Notes: generated from the sequence alone by a model not told the origin. Shown: positions 1 to 10,553, counted from the stretch's first letter. The stretch: DNA of 24,856 nucleotides from Isoetes engelmannii (GCA_011763485.2 JAANSK020182212.1:1-24856); one strand, 5' to 3'. Translations and numbers: made by a program.

Positions 1-604
1 CGCGAACCACGCCGCCGCCAGGGTTTTTCACCGCGAAAAAGCCGACTGGAACAATTTACCCCTTCCCTAAACTTTTGCACAATCCCAACATTGAAGCATG
101 GCTTTGATATGATAATTTACCTAAACAAAAGATGCCCACGACATCGGACAGACTCGGAAGATCTTCGGTAGCAGTAAGCACAGTGTGCAAAACCCTATAA
201 TCCTGCATGCAGCAATAGACAGATTAGGGAAGATTACCTTCTATTGCAACTTCTATTGCAAGTTTAGGGCAGTCACGAGGTATATAACAGGTATACTGGA
301 TATACCATAATATGGCCTTTTGGATTTGCCCTTAAGGGCAACCCATAAAGGAGCGTGGACCTTTTGCATCGGGAGGCATCTGTGTCGTGGCATCTGGTGG
401 AATCGGAGAACAGATTCATAGGCGGTATTCTGAGGGACCGGATGTTCAGTACAGCGACAGAAGCATTGAAGCAAGTTAAGGCAAATCAGCAAGGAAGGCA
501 GCGAATCAGGGAAAGGAGGCCGATCTGTTTTGACGGATCCGAGTACTCTGTTGGAGTCAGAGAGAGAAGATACAGTTCAATAGCAGTTTGCTCAAATAAA
601 AAAA
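1..604. other. No recognisable gene
   Basis: An open frame at 355-687 (+) gives a low-complexity product with no motif I recognise, and it runs across the left edge of the duplicated block, so I do not call it a gene. The only structure seen is short: a small repeat around 240-260 (ttctattgcaa) and a duplicated caaataaaaaaaggct near 592 and 625. Confidence 0.6.
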
Positions 605-3470
605 GGCTATCAGCTAGCTATGGCCAAATAAAAAAAGGCTCCTTGAAGAAACAAGGGGTTATTGGGGTTTTTTGCATAATGGTTTAATACTTGAAGCCCC
701 GGATCCGCTCTAGATCCCATAGATTCTTCAAAGGAACCCAGGCAAAACTAGGAAGTGGCTGGCCCTACACGCCTTTGAACTTTGGAGGATTATAGGTATA
801 ATTTCAGCCTTTGTTGATTACTTTAGTTGTTCTTTCACTTGTTTGTTACTTCAGCTATCTATATCTCAAGCTATCTCTGGCTGTATTTTAAAAAATGATG
901 GCACTCCTCACTGCAAAAGAATTGGTAAGTACTCCTTTTCCAGAGCTTCTAATTGAAGACTCCCAATGTCGGAATAGCTCTAAAACATATATTGGGAGTC
1001 CAAGAACATTTTCACGATTATTACGCTGGGATAGTTTCATAAGAGATTTAGAAGATTTTAAAGACACTTTAGATGGTCAAAATAAAAAATATAGGCCACC
1101 TGATTGGACTCATCCATTGGATCCTTGTGATGATGAGGTTGGTATTCGAGGTGCCCTCCAATACATCCTATATTCGGCTGTTAACAGTGTTGCTAAAGAT
1201 ATAAGGCTTCCATATCAGTATGCATCAGGGGGAAGTGGCCGATCTTTTAGTTGCACAGATGATGTCATCCTAGATCGTTCAGTTCCTCAACCTCAAGGAA
1301 ATAGAAAAGAGCTCTCAATCAGGGTTTATGGAATTGGGGAAGTGAAAGGACCATGGCAATGGGAGCTGGAAGGATCCCAACAGGTAGACAATGCAATGTG
1401 CATTGTTGCAAGCAAAAACAAGATAGAGCCTGCAATACAGCAGATGTATGGGGATATGGTGATGGAAGAGTGCAGGTATGGATATGTATCAAATTATAAT
1501 CAAACAGTTTTTTTTCGAAGATCACCTTTAGTGAAGTGTAAGAACTTGGAGTTTTCACCTGTTATAGAAATTACAGATGCACCTGTTCTTGCATTTCTGT
1601 TCGTTCTCACAAAGACCTTTGAAGATAAAGCAACGAAGGCAAATCTGAAAAGGGAACTTGTTCCAGCCACGCCGATACATGGTTATAAGCTTGCTTTGCC
1701 TCCACTTCCACTTCCACCGCAATTCACTTCTAGAGGAAGAGCACTAAAGAGGCAGTCGGTTCCGATCTTAGTTAAGGCCACAAAGAAGAGAATGAGACAA
1801 CTCCATGCATACGTTGATTTATCAAATCACAGTGTCCAAGATTTCCAAGATCTGCCTGTCTATGCTATAGATGAGCTTGGGCTTTCTGGTCGGATTATTG
1901 GCATGGGGAAATATGGAAACGTCTTGGAAGGTGTTGCCTCAAATGACCTATGTCTAGCCATAAAAACTTTTGATCTTCGGATAGAGAAGGCTACTGCTAG
2001 TTTCTTAAATGAACAAGTTGCTTATAAGCGGTTAAAAGAATTGCAAGGCTACCACGTTCCTATTATGATCGCTATTGGAAGGTTGCCTCATTGCAATGTT
2101 GTCTATTTGGTCTTGTCAGATGAGGGCAACACAAATATCACACATGCAACACGGGGACAAAGAACTAATGTTTTAGGTGGTTTGGAGAAAATTCATGCTA
2201 AGGGCGTGCTACATGGGGACTTGAAGCCCTCGCATATTCTTTTGAATGGAGGAGTGCCAAAGTTTATTGACTTTGAGCAATGTCTCTTTGATGAGAGCAG
2301 TGAAGCTTACACTAATGAAAAGGCAAGAATGGCAGAGTTGTTGAGCTAGAAAGTGATACTTTCAAACATAGTTCGAGCTTTATTGCATTGTTTTTTACTT
2401 TTTTTTTTATCTTTATTCAAACAAAATACGTACTTCAACGAGTTGGATGAAGAACAAGGACATTTTTCCATGCTTGTACAACCCAAGAAGCTTTCCAACT
2501 TGTGGTAGTAGTACAGACCTTAGCCAAATAAATTGCCAAAGAAATTGAGTTGAGCTGATGACTGTCAAGTATACTAAGCATGTGCAAATGATTACTTCAA
2601 ATATTAGAAATAAATGTCGTCTAACTTGTTTCATTATGTTTTGTATCACAGTCCTAGTAACCAAAGCTAATCATAGGCCAAAAGTTGGTACAAAGCTTTC
2701 TTAAATAGCCAATTCACTCTTCATATGGATAGAACCTTGGCTACCTTGACCATAGTACTTTGCATTCTAAAGATAGCTTCTAGCATGTACTTCTAAAAGA
2801 ATTTTCAGTCTCATTGTCGGAACAAAATGTTTGAAGCCCATGTACATGATCAAAATTAAGCACGATGGGCAAATTTCTACTCCATTATCCAGCGTGCATA
2901 AGTGATAAGTCAAAAATTGGCACAATATGTAACGGTTCGAGATATTATATGATGCCCACAAATCAATGATCAATGCCATTTATACACTAATGCTAGGAAG
3001 TAAGAATTTGTCAACTTCGTTGTAAATGATTATAATACGAATGTTCATATTGCACTTAGATGCTGAAATGACCAAAGCACATAAGCATGCAACACCACAA
3101 AACTAGGACATCTTGCCACATTGGAGGCAGTTGAGCTTACGTTGCATCTGGCACTGTCATTGTTGAAGTAGCTCATTTATTTAGCTCTTGTGTTTTATCC
3201 CTGTTTGGCATACTAATACATCATAGAATATTATGGTAGCACAAACAGGAAAAACTGACATAAATGGCACATTGTTTGGTGTCAAGCTTGCGACATCCTT
3301 TCAAAAAGTGCGTGGAACTGGAATGTCCATCACATACCCGTCAGTCATCGTCTAAATGTTTGTATAATTAAAGTAGTTTGTTTGTGCTCATGTTTGACAA
3401 CTTGCAATAAGAGGCTTTATCTTAATCTCAGGTCTGTATTCTTGGCATGTACTGGTGATCCATAGTGTTA
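605..3470 (+). repeat. Segmental duplication, copy 1 (intact nuclease-kinase gene and flanks)
   Basis: This block matches 7512-10509 in the same orientation. Homology begins at ggctatcagctagctatgg (605 and 7512) and ends at ccatagtgtta (3470 and 10509). Beyond those points the two sides are unrelated. Copy 1 carries about 130 bp of extra upstream sequence (roughly 655-790) and about 125 bp of extra downstream sequence (roughly 2440-2560) that copy 2 lacks. The non-coding flank at 2350-3470 shows no other gene. By eye the coding parts are well above 90% identical in DNA. Confidence 0.9.
895..2349 (+). CDS. PD-(D/E)xK nuclease-like plus protein kinase fusion protein, intact
   Basis: This single open frame encodes 484 residues. 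Residues about 80-240 look like a restriction-endonuclease fold: Asp127 in an ILD strand, then E149-V-K151 (the E-x-K motif), then a helix with QQMYGDM (about 182-188) and a YGYVSNYNQTVFFRR strand. Residues about 320-484 are a small kinase domain: glycine loop G336-M-G-K-Y-G, the lysine K357 in LAIK, catalytic loop H440-G-D-L-K-P-S-H with Asp442, and D459-F-E in place of DFG. The usual Asn of the catalytic loop is His447. The chain ends about 25 residues after DFE, so the large C-lobe helices and APE motif are missing; short lobes are seen in related fungal nuclease-kinase proteins. By analogy with those and with Crinkler C-terminal domains it may attack DNA and phosphorylate a partner; this is inferred. 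I see no signal peptide. Translation could begin at 895 or at the adjacent ATG at 898, which has the better +4 G. Confidence 0.85.
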   Translation: MMALLTAKELVSTPFPELLIEDSQCRNSSKTYIGSPRTFSRLLRWDSFIRDLEDFKDTLDGQNKKYRPPDWTHPLDPCDDEVGIRGALQYILYSAVNSVAKDIRLPYQYASGGSGRSFSCTDDVILDRSVPQPQGNRKELSIRVYGIGEVKGPWQWELEGSQQVDNAMCIVASKNKIEPAIQQMYGDMVMEECRYGYVSNYNQTVFFRRSPLVKCKNLEFSPVIEITDAPVLAFLFVLTKTFEDKATKANLKRELVPATPIHGYKLALPPLPLPPQFTSRGRALKRQSVPILVKATKKRMRQLHAYVDLSNHSVQDFQDLPVYAIDELGLSGRIIGMGKYGNVLEGVASNDLCLAIKTFDLRIEKATASFLNEQVAYKRLKELQGYHVPIMIAIGRLPHCNVVYLVLSDEGNTNITHATRGQRTNVLGGLEKIHAKGVLHGDLKPSHILLNGGVPKFIDFEQCLFDESSEAYTNEKARMAELLS

Positions 3471-3616
3471 CACAAGGAAAAAGATGCTCCTATACCCCGA
3501 AATATACTCCCAAAAAATGCCTATAGAATCTCCTTTTTCTCTAAAACAATGAGGGATAAAATGAATTAGAATCGAGGTATTTGGCCACAATCTCCCTTTT
3601 CCTAATTTGTAAAGTA

Positions 3617-3880
3617 ATACCCTGTTGCACTGATATAACAATCCCCTCTTCAATGATTGTAAATTCATACCCTGTTTTAAATAATACCCTGATTCAACAA
3701 TATACCCTGTTTCAGATAATACCCTAATTCAATAACATACCCTGTTTCAAATAATACCCCGATTCAATAATGTACCATGATTCAATAACATACCCTGTTT
3801 CAGATAATACCCTGATTCAATAATATACCTTGTTGTCATTAGTAACATAATACCCTATTGTCATTTCTAACATAATACCA
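3617..3880. repeat. Degenerate tandem repeat, unit about 35-37 bp
   Basis: Two alternating half-units repeat through this stretch: ataccctgtttca(g/a)ataat and ataccctgattcaataaca. At least four imperfect full units can be followed, with variants such as ataccccgattc and taccatgattc. It codes for nothing and looks like an old minisatellite. Confidence 0.8.
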
Positions 3881-3944
3881 TGTACTCAATTGTAAAATGA
3901 TACTCATTAGAATGTATATTGGGGCCTCTGGCACCTTTCGTTTT

Positions 3945-4008
3945 GACTATGGTCATCAATGATTGGGGGTGCCTATGACTATGGTCATCAATGATTGGGG
4001 GTGCCTAT
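3945..4008. repeat. Perfect 32-bp tandem duplication
   Basis: A 32-bp unit beginning gactatggtcatcaatgatt and ending gggggtgcctat occurs twice in a row (3945-3976 and 3977-4008) without a mismatch. A short echo, gatgcctat, follows. Perfect identity suggests a recent event. Confidence 0.95.
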
Positions 4009-4631
4009 GATGCCTATGATTTTGAAATGTGAAATACAAGTTTTTCTAAGGTTTTAGAGTGAAATACGAGGACTTGAACCTTTACCACAATAATTCGATG
4101 TCATAATTAAAATTCTTTGACCAACACAACCAGCGAGCCAACATGATTATCTTTCCTAATGAATCTATAGGTTTTTTTAATTTATAGAAATACCCCTTTT
4201 TATTTCCGTAATTGTGAAAATACCCCTAACTTCTTAGAAATTATTAGAATACCTTTCTTTTCCCAACGACATAAACGACACAAAAAAGGGGGATGACAGT
4301 AGCAATTTGACGCCTAATTTACACCGTTCTTGCATCCGAGGCACCGTTCTTGCATCTAAGGCACCGATTTGAGCACCGTTCTTCAATTTGAAGTCCTGCC
4401 ACAGACAGCTTTGGATCACCATTCTACATTTCAATGAGAATGTTGGAGTTCATTGCTTCACAGGTATGTACCTTTTCTAAAAGAAAAGCAAATGCGTGTT
4501 GATTTTTTCTTAAGATTTCCATTTCATAATAGGATTTTCTTAACAATTAATCTCATAGATACTGTCTCTTAATCTCATAGATACTGTTTGTTGCCGCTAC
4601 AAGGAACAATTTTTGGCTTGTCAAATTGGTG

Positions 4632-6387
4632 ATGGAATTGGCAAAAGGAAACCAGTTTGATTCATTACTTGACTTTAAGAATGCAGCTAGGGCACATGCT
4701 ATTGCATCACACACTGAATTCACAGTGGTGAAGTCCGATAAGTGTAAATACAGGTTGCAATGCAAGGATTCAGAATGTTCATGGATATTATTTTTTTTGT
4801 AATCGGCGCTGGCTTGAGATGCGAAATTCGTGCAATTGGAGAGCAAGGTGGTGTCCAACATGGGCAATAAAGAAGCTTCTTCAGCTTTTTTGGCAAGGAA
4901 GTATACAGAGAAGTTCATGGAATACCCGCACTATAAACCATCTAAATTAATTGATGATTTTCGAAGAGAAGCTGGTGTTACTATTTCATACATAGTAGCT
5001 TACAATTCCAAAGAGATGGCCTTCGGCATAATCAATGGAGATCTCAAAAAAGGATACAGGAAGTTGCATGCAGTCTGCAGGAAATTGAAGGAGAGCAATC
5101 CAAGAAGTGAAGCTGTTATTGAAGAAAGCCAAGACCATTTTTATAGACTATTTATTGCCTATGGGGCTTGTTCGACTGGATTCCAGAGTTGCAGACAGTT
5201 TGTGGGACTAGATGCCACTTTTTTAACTGGTAAATATCTTGGGCATTTACTCTGTGCTACTGGTATTGATGCTACAAGAGGTTTGTTTGATCCTATTGCC
5301 TTTGCTGTCATTGAAAATGAGAATGCAGAAAAATGGACATGGTTTTTGCAGCAACTACGCTCTTGCTTGCAGGTAGATAAAAGCCTTACGTTTGTATCAG
5401 ATCGAGACAAAAGTTTGCAGGAGGCATTGTATGAAGCTTTTCCTGAGTTTCCAAATGCGTACTGCATGAGGCATCTCGAGGCAAATTTGAAGAAAAAAAA
5501 TGCAACAACAATGAGTTCTTGCATTTCTTTTGGGAGGCAGCTAGAGCAAATACGGTTCTTGAATACAAGGAAGAAATGGCACACATGAGAACAATAAACA
5601 GTGCGGCAACAGATTGACTACTGGAAACCACACTGGTAAGTAGTTGGGCTACCACGTACTTTAATGGAGAACGTTTAGGACACTTGACTTCCAACATAGC
5701 AGAGTCTCTGAACTCGCTCTTATTGGATGCACGTGAGAAACCCATCATGCAATGCTTGTGAACATTAGACATGCTTTGATGGACAGGTTCCATAAAAGGG
5801 GAAACGAAGCTAGGGGTGCATGGGAATTTGCAGGACAGAATGCATGTAATAGATTGGTACCTGAAGAAGAGGAGCACATAGCTGAATCCAGGGATCACTC
5901 TAGGCAGTATGGACTTTTGCCCTCAAATGGGATTGTCTTTGAAGTCATCACACCAAAAAATAGACATGCTGTTGATTTAGAAAACAGAACCTGCACATGT
6001 TGTTTTTGGCAGCACAGAGGAATTTCATGTGCTCATGCAATAGGAGCAATTTTGTGGTGCAAGAGAAGACTTCAGGAATACTCCCATCCTGGATATTCAT
6101 TGAAAGCATGGTCCAATGCATATGAAGGTGCAATTTTCCCATTCGAAGTTGTTCTAGAGGAAGAAGAAACAGAAACGAGACCTCCTTCAACACGCAAGCC
6201 ATCTGGCAGACCAAAGAAGAAGCGAATTCGTACAGAGGATCGCTTCAGAGAAGTACGACTTTACAAGTGTTCAAGGTGTGGGCAATACGCACGTCATAAT
6301 CGAAGATTTTTAGGAACTCTATTGCTGAATGAGCGCAGTTTGTATATTGCTTTTATCTGTTCTAATTGTTGCTCAGCTTTTATTTGA
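4632..6387 (+). pseudogene. Mutator-like (MULE) transposase, frameshifted
   Basis: Several frames together resemble a plant MULE transposase. The N-terminal part (from ATG 4632) has the DFKNAARAHAI...KYRLQCKDSECSW zinc-binding-like domain. It breaks near a T run at about 4795-4802 and again near 4850. The central part (to about 5495) has the DDE-type core with VGLDATFLTGKY and FVSDRDKSL, which supply the first two acidic residues, followed by YCMRHLEANLKKK. A run of A bases at about 5493-5501 shifts frame into FWEAARANTVLEYKEEM. A TGA near 5616 replaces an expected Trp, and another shift falls near 5757. The last part (5752-6387) keeps the SWIM zinc finger (CTC...CAH) and a C-terminal CSRCGQ zinc knuckle. 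It cannot make a full transposase from this DNA. I saw no terminal inverted repeats or target duplication. Confidence 0.9.
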
Positions 6388-7511
6388 TCGAGAAGGAGAA
6401 GGATTGACTACAATTTGTTTATTGCTTCTGTCTATTTTACTTGTTTGCAACTTTTATTTGATCAAGAATGATTTGTAATGAACAGTACTGATTTTGTATT
6501 GCATATCCAAATGGATAATTCATCCTTTTGTGGTTCATATACTTTGGGATTTTTGTCTCTGCTGTTGCATGTATAATTCATCTTTAGTTCATATATTTTG
6601 GGATTTTATGTTTCTGCTGTTGTATGGCCATTTTGTCAGTATGTCTAGATGTGTTTTTGCTTTAAAACTGGATTTGTTAAGTGCTCTAATTCAGTGGAAT
6701 GTCCGTTCATATTACTGTCAGTGATATAAAGTGCACTATGCATCAGCAGATAACTTACATAACTTAACTTTCTGTATGTAACGTGTCTCCTTGATGCAGT
6801 GATTAAACAGATTGCAGGCAGACCAAATTTACTTAACCATCTAAGCATTCCAGCTGCATGTTTCACACATCCTGCTATGGTATCTTCTGTGGATGTCTAA
6901 ATGTGAAACAAAATAAAATGCAGCCCAAAGCTAGAAAGAAGGCAGAAGATGAAGGATTTAAAGTTAGCATTGCTAAAACAAGCTTTAAGGCAAATACAAA
7001 GGCCCTCGCTGAGAATGAGGGCGAAGGTCTTGCAAAGGTATTGATCACTCAGTAAGCAAAGTTGCTTCCTGTATCTAATGTTGTGTTAAAGTAGCTTTCA
7101 TATTCTAATCCAGTGGAATGTCCAGTCACTATGCATCGGCACTTTCTTACATAACTTGGAACCAAGATGGATGAAAGAACTGGAACTTTCCAGTAAATCA
7201 TAATCACTGGATTTCACATGAACTTGTGGGTGCAGCTAGGCATTCATCACCATGACATCTGAGGCTTGGGCTATCTGAGGTTTGCTCAAAGGCTTGGGCT
7301 ATCTGAGTTGGCCCAGCCAGATAGCGACTACAATTCTTTTGCACGCCGTTGGTTTTGCTCCATTCATTTTTTCAAGGCAGCATGAGCCTAAATTCCAAAT
7401 AAGAACCACTTCTCGCCCAACCATTACCACTGTGGGACTACAGTTGAAAACTAACAGGGCTTAAGTACGATAGTTACATATCCAATAGGGTTTAAAATGT
7501 GAGCGAGTTAG
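6388..7511. other. Non-coding region after the MULE remnant, with internal repeats
   Basis: No gene is supported. A roughly 52-bp imperfect tandem duplication lies at about 6533-6630 (gttcatata(c/t)tttgggattt ... ctgctgttg(c/t)atg). A longer direct repeat pairs about 6686-6765 with about 7105-7160 (cagtggaatgtcc, actatgcatc(a/g)gca, ttacataactt). The 65-codon frame at 6858-7055 is Lys- and Ala-rich and not recognised. The region probably includes the 3' part of the MULE element. Confidence 0.5.
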
Positions 7512-7742
7512 GGCTATCAGCTAGCTATGGCCAAATAAAAAAAGGCTCCTTGAAAAAAAGGCTCCTTGAAAAAGGCGCTGCACATTATAGGTATAATTTC
7601 AGCTTTTATTGATTACTTTAGTTGTTCTTCTTTCACGTGTTTGTTACTTCAGGCTATCTATATCAGGCTATCTATATCAAGCTTTCGAGTGTTTGTTACT
7701 TCAGGCTATCTATATCAAGCTATCTCTGTCGTATTTTAAAAA

Positions 7743-9158
7743 ATGATGGCACTCCTCACTGCAAAAGAATTGGTAAGCACTCCTTTTCCGGAGCTTTCAA
7801 TTGAAGACTCTCAACGTCGGAATAGCTCTAAAACAGATTCTGGGAGTCCAAGAACAATTTCAAGATTATTACGCTGGGATAGTTTCATAAGAGATTTAGG
7901 AGATTTTAAAGACAGTTTAGATGATCAAAATAAAAAATATAGGCCACCTGATTTGACTCATCCATTGGATTCTTGTGATGACGAGGTTGATGTTCGAGGT
8001 GCCCTCGATCTTATATCCAGCTGTTAACAGTGTTGCTAAAGATATAGGGCTTCCATATGTGTATCCATCGGGGGAAGTGGCCGGTCTTTCAGTTGCATAG
8101 ATAATGTCATTCTAGATCGTTCAGTTCCTCAACCTCAAGGAAGTAGAAAAGAGCTCTCAATCAGGGTTTATGGAATTGGGGAGGTAGACGATGCAATGTG
8201 CATTGTTGCAGGCAAAAACAAGATAGAGCCTGCAATGCAGCAGATGTATGGGGATATGGTGATAGAAGAGTGCAGGTATGGATATGTATCGAATTATAAT
8301 CAAACAGTTTTTTTTCGAAGATCACCTTTAGTGAAGTGTAAGAACTTGGAGTTTTCACCTGTTATAGAAATTACAGATGCGCCTGTTCTTGCATTTCTGT
8401 TTGTTCTCACAAAGGCCTTTGAAGATAAAGCAATGAAGGCAAATCTGAAAAGAGAACTTGTTCCAGCCATGCCGATACAAGGTTATAAGCTCGCTTTGCC
8501 TCCACTTCCACCGCAATTCACTTCTAGAGGAAGAGCCGTAAAGAGGCAGTTGGTTCCTACTTTAGTTAAGGCCACCAAAAAGAGAATGAGACAACTCCAT
8601 GCATACGTTGATTTATCAAATCACAATGTAGATTTTGTGGTTGAGAACGATTTCGAAGATCTGCCTATCTATGCTATAGATGAGCTTGGGCTTTCTGGTT
8701 GGGTTATTGGCATGGGGAAATATGGAAACGTGCTGGAGGGTGTCGCCTCAAATGACCTATGTCTAGTCATTAAAACTTTTGGCCTTCGGATAGAGAAGGC
8801 TGCTACTACTTTTTTTAATGAACAAGTTGCTTATAAGCGGTTAAAAAAATTGCAAGGCTACCACGTTCCTATTATGATCACTATTGGCAGGTTGCCTCAT
8901 TGCAATGTTGTCTATTTGGTCTTGTCAGATGAGGGCAACACAATTATCACACATGCAACACGGGGACAAAGAACTGCTATTTTAGATGGTTTAGAGAAAA
9001 TTCATGCTAATGGCGTGCTACATGGGGACTTGAAGCCCTCGCATACTCTTTTGAATGGAGGAGTGCCAAAGTTTATTGACTTTGAGCAATGTCTCTTTGA
9101 TGCAAGCAGTGAAGGTTACACTAATGAAAAGGCAAGAATGGTAGAGTTGTTGAGCTAG
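7743..9158 (+). pseudogene. Nuclease-kinase fusion gene, copy 2, broken in the nuclease part
   Basis: This is the homologue of the intact gene at 895-2349. The first 94 codons are open, then a net 5-bp loss near 8006-8018 shifts frame and a TAA at 8025-8027 ends translation. A further 1-bp loss near 8069 restores frame, so the block between is a short out-of-frame patch. After that, Asp in ILDRS is kept, but 14 codons matching residues 150-163 of copy 1 are absent; the Lys of E-x-K is lost while the Glu remains. From an ATG at 8196 the frame is open to 9158 (320 codons). It keeps the glycine loop, the VIK lysine, HGDLKPSH and DFE, so a kinase-only product is possible. Between the two domains it has five extra codons relative to copy 1. 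Whether it is expressed is unknown. Confidence 0.85.
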
Positions 9159-9207
9159 AAAGTGATATTTTCAAACATGGTTCAAGCTTTATTACATTGT
9201 TTTTACT

Positions 9208-9330
9208 TTTTTTCGATCTTTATTTAAGCAAAATACGTGTTTCAACAAGTGTTTCAACGAGTTGAGCTTTTTTTCAATCTTTATTCAAGTAACATACGTG
9301 TTTCAACAAGTGTTTCAACGAGTTGAGCTG
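9208..9330. repeat. About 61-bp tandem duplication in copy 2 flank
   Basis: The sequence around cgtgtttcaacaagtgtttc followed by aacgagttgagct occurs twice about 61 bp apart. Copy 1 has a single version, so the duplication came after the block was copied. Confidence 0.8.
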
Positions 9331-9429
9331 ATGACTGTCAAGTATGCTAAACATGTGCAAATAATTACTTCAAACATGTTAGAAATAAACAACGTCTAAC
9401 TTATTTCATTATGTTTTGTATCACAGTCC

Positions 9430-9597
9430 TAGTAACCAAAGCTAATCATAGGCCAAAAGTTTGTACAAAGCTTTCTTAAATAGCCAATTCACTCTTCATA
9501 CGGATCAGAACCTTAGTAACCAAAGCTAATCATAGGCCAAAAGTTTGTACAAAGCTTTCTTAAATAGCCAATTCACTCTTCATATCGATCAGAACCT
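9430..9597. repeat. 84-bp tandem duplication in copy 2 flank
   Basis: Units 9430-9513 and 9514-9597 both begin tagtaaccaaagctaatcat and end gatcagaacct, with only a couple of differences. Copy 1 has one unit (near 2654). Confidence 0.9.
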
Positions 9598-9756
9598 CTA
9601 CCAATATCTACCACTGACCATAGTACTTTGCATTCTAAAGATAGGTTCTAGCATGTACTTCTAAAAGGATTTTCATTCTCACCATCGGAACAAAATGTCT
9701 AAAGCCCATGTAGTAGTTACATGATCAGAAATAAGCACGATGACATTTCTACTCCA

Positions 9757-10059
9757 TTATCCAGCGTGCATAAGTGATAGGTCAAGAATTGACACAATAC
9801 AAATGTCCATTCATACACTAATGCTAGGAAGTAATAATTTGTCAATTTAGCTAGTTGTAAATGATTATAATATGGATGTTCATATACGGATTATCCAGTG
9901 TGCATAAGTGATAGGTCAAGAATTGGCACAATACGTAATGGTTTGAAATATGATATGATGCCCACAAATCAATGTCCATTCATACACTAATGCTAGGAAG
10001 TAATAATTTGTCAATTTAGCTAGTTGTAAATGATTATAATATGGATGTTCATATACGGA
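9757..10059. repeat. 134/169-bp tandem duplication in copy 2 flank
   Basis: Units 9757-9890 and 9891-10059 both start ttatccag(c/t)gtgcataagtg and end gttcatatacgga. The first unit lacks about 35 bp (cgtaatggtttgaaatatga and what follows) that the second unit and copy 1 have, so the duplication was followed by a deletion. Confidence 0.9.
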
Positions 10060-10509
10060 TGTTCATACTGCACTTAGATGCTGAAACGACCAAAGCAAAT
10101 AAGCATGCAACACCTCAAAACTAGGACATCTTGCCACATTGGAGGCAGTTGAGCTTACATTGCAAGTCTGGTACTGTCATTGTTGAAGTAGCTCATTTAT
10201 TTAGCTCTTCTGTTTTATACCTTTTTGGCATACTAATACATCATAGAATATTATGGTAGCACAAGCAGGGAGAACTGTCATAAATGGCACATTGTTTGGT
10301 GTCAAGCTTGCTACATCTTTTCAAAAAGTGCCTGGAACTGGAATGTCCATAACATACCCGTCAGTCATCCATTGTCCATTGACAATTGTTTGTATGGTTG
10401 TAGTAGTTTGTTTGTGCTCATGTTTGACAACTTGCAATATGAGGCTTTATCTTAATCTCAGGTCTGTATTCTTTATTTGTACGGAATGTAGTGGTGATCC
10501 ATAGTGTTA

Positions 10510-10553
10510 TATCTAACTTGGCATCCATACTATCCTATAGTTAGTGTTAGCAC
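10510..10553 (+). repeat. Third flank copy, left piece
   Basis: The short stretch with ttggcatccatactatccta then tagttagtgttagcac aligns with ttggcatactaatacatcat then agaatattatggtagcac in copy 2 (about 10227-10261). Its continuation is at 15968, on the other side of the LINE. Confidence 0.7.

Larger units (their letters stand above)
3471..4631. other. Spacer between copy 1 and the MULE remnant
   Basis: This AT-rich stretch has no supported gene. It holds the two tandem repeats listed separately and several scattered 'aatacccc' words (for example near 4185-4250). Short open frames here are translations of repeats. It may include the 5' terminal part of the MULE element, but I could not identify a terminal inverted repeat that matches anything downstream of the transposase. 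Confidence 0.5.
7512..10509 (+). repeat. Segmental duplication, copy 2 (broken nuclease-kinase gene and expanded flank)
   Basis: This is the second copy of the block at 605-3470. It has gained small internal tandem duplications in the downstream flank (listed separately), so it is longer than copy 1 despite lacking two segments present there. The 5' flank also has an amplified ggctatctatatca motif (about 7652-7730). It ends 44 bp before the LINE poly(A) tract. Confidence 0.9.

Noticed and set aside
355-687. 110-codon open frame near the left end
   Set aside because: It crosses the edge of the duplicated block, has no recognisable motif, and ends in low-complexity repeats.
697-716. String resembling a cloning polylinker (adjacent BamHI-like and XbaI-like sites)
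   Set aside because: It lies inside sequence that otherwise looks like plant non-coding DNA, has no vector sequence around it, and two six-base sites close together can occur by chance.
6858-7055. 65-codon frame rich in Lys and Ala
   Set aside because: It is too short, has no motif, and lies in MULE-flanking repeat DNA. I could not tell it from chance.
3471-7511. MULE capture (Pack-MULE) of the nuclease-kinase gene
   Set aside because: I could not find terminal inverted repeats enclosing both the transposase and a kinase copy, so there is no evidence that the gene is cargo of this element.
10253-10504. 83-codon open frame in the copy 2 flank
   Set aside because: The matching sequence in copy 1 stops after about 40 codons and the third copy has frameshifts, so there is no sign of coding constraint.
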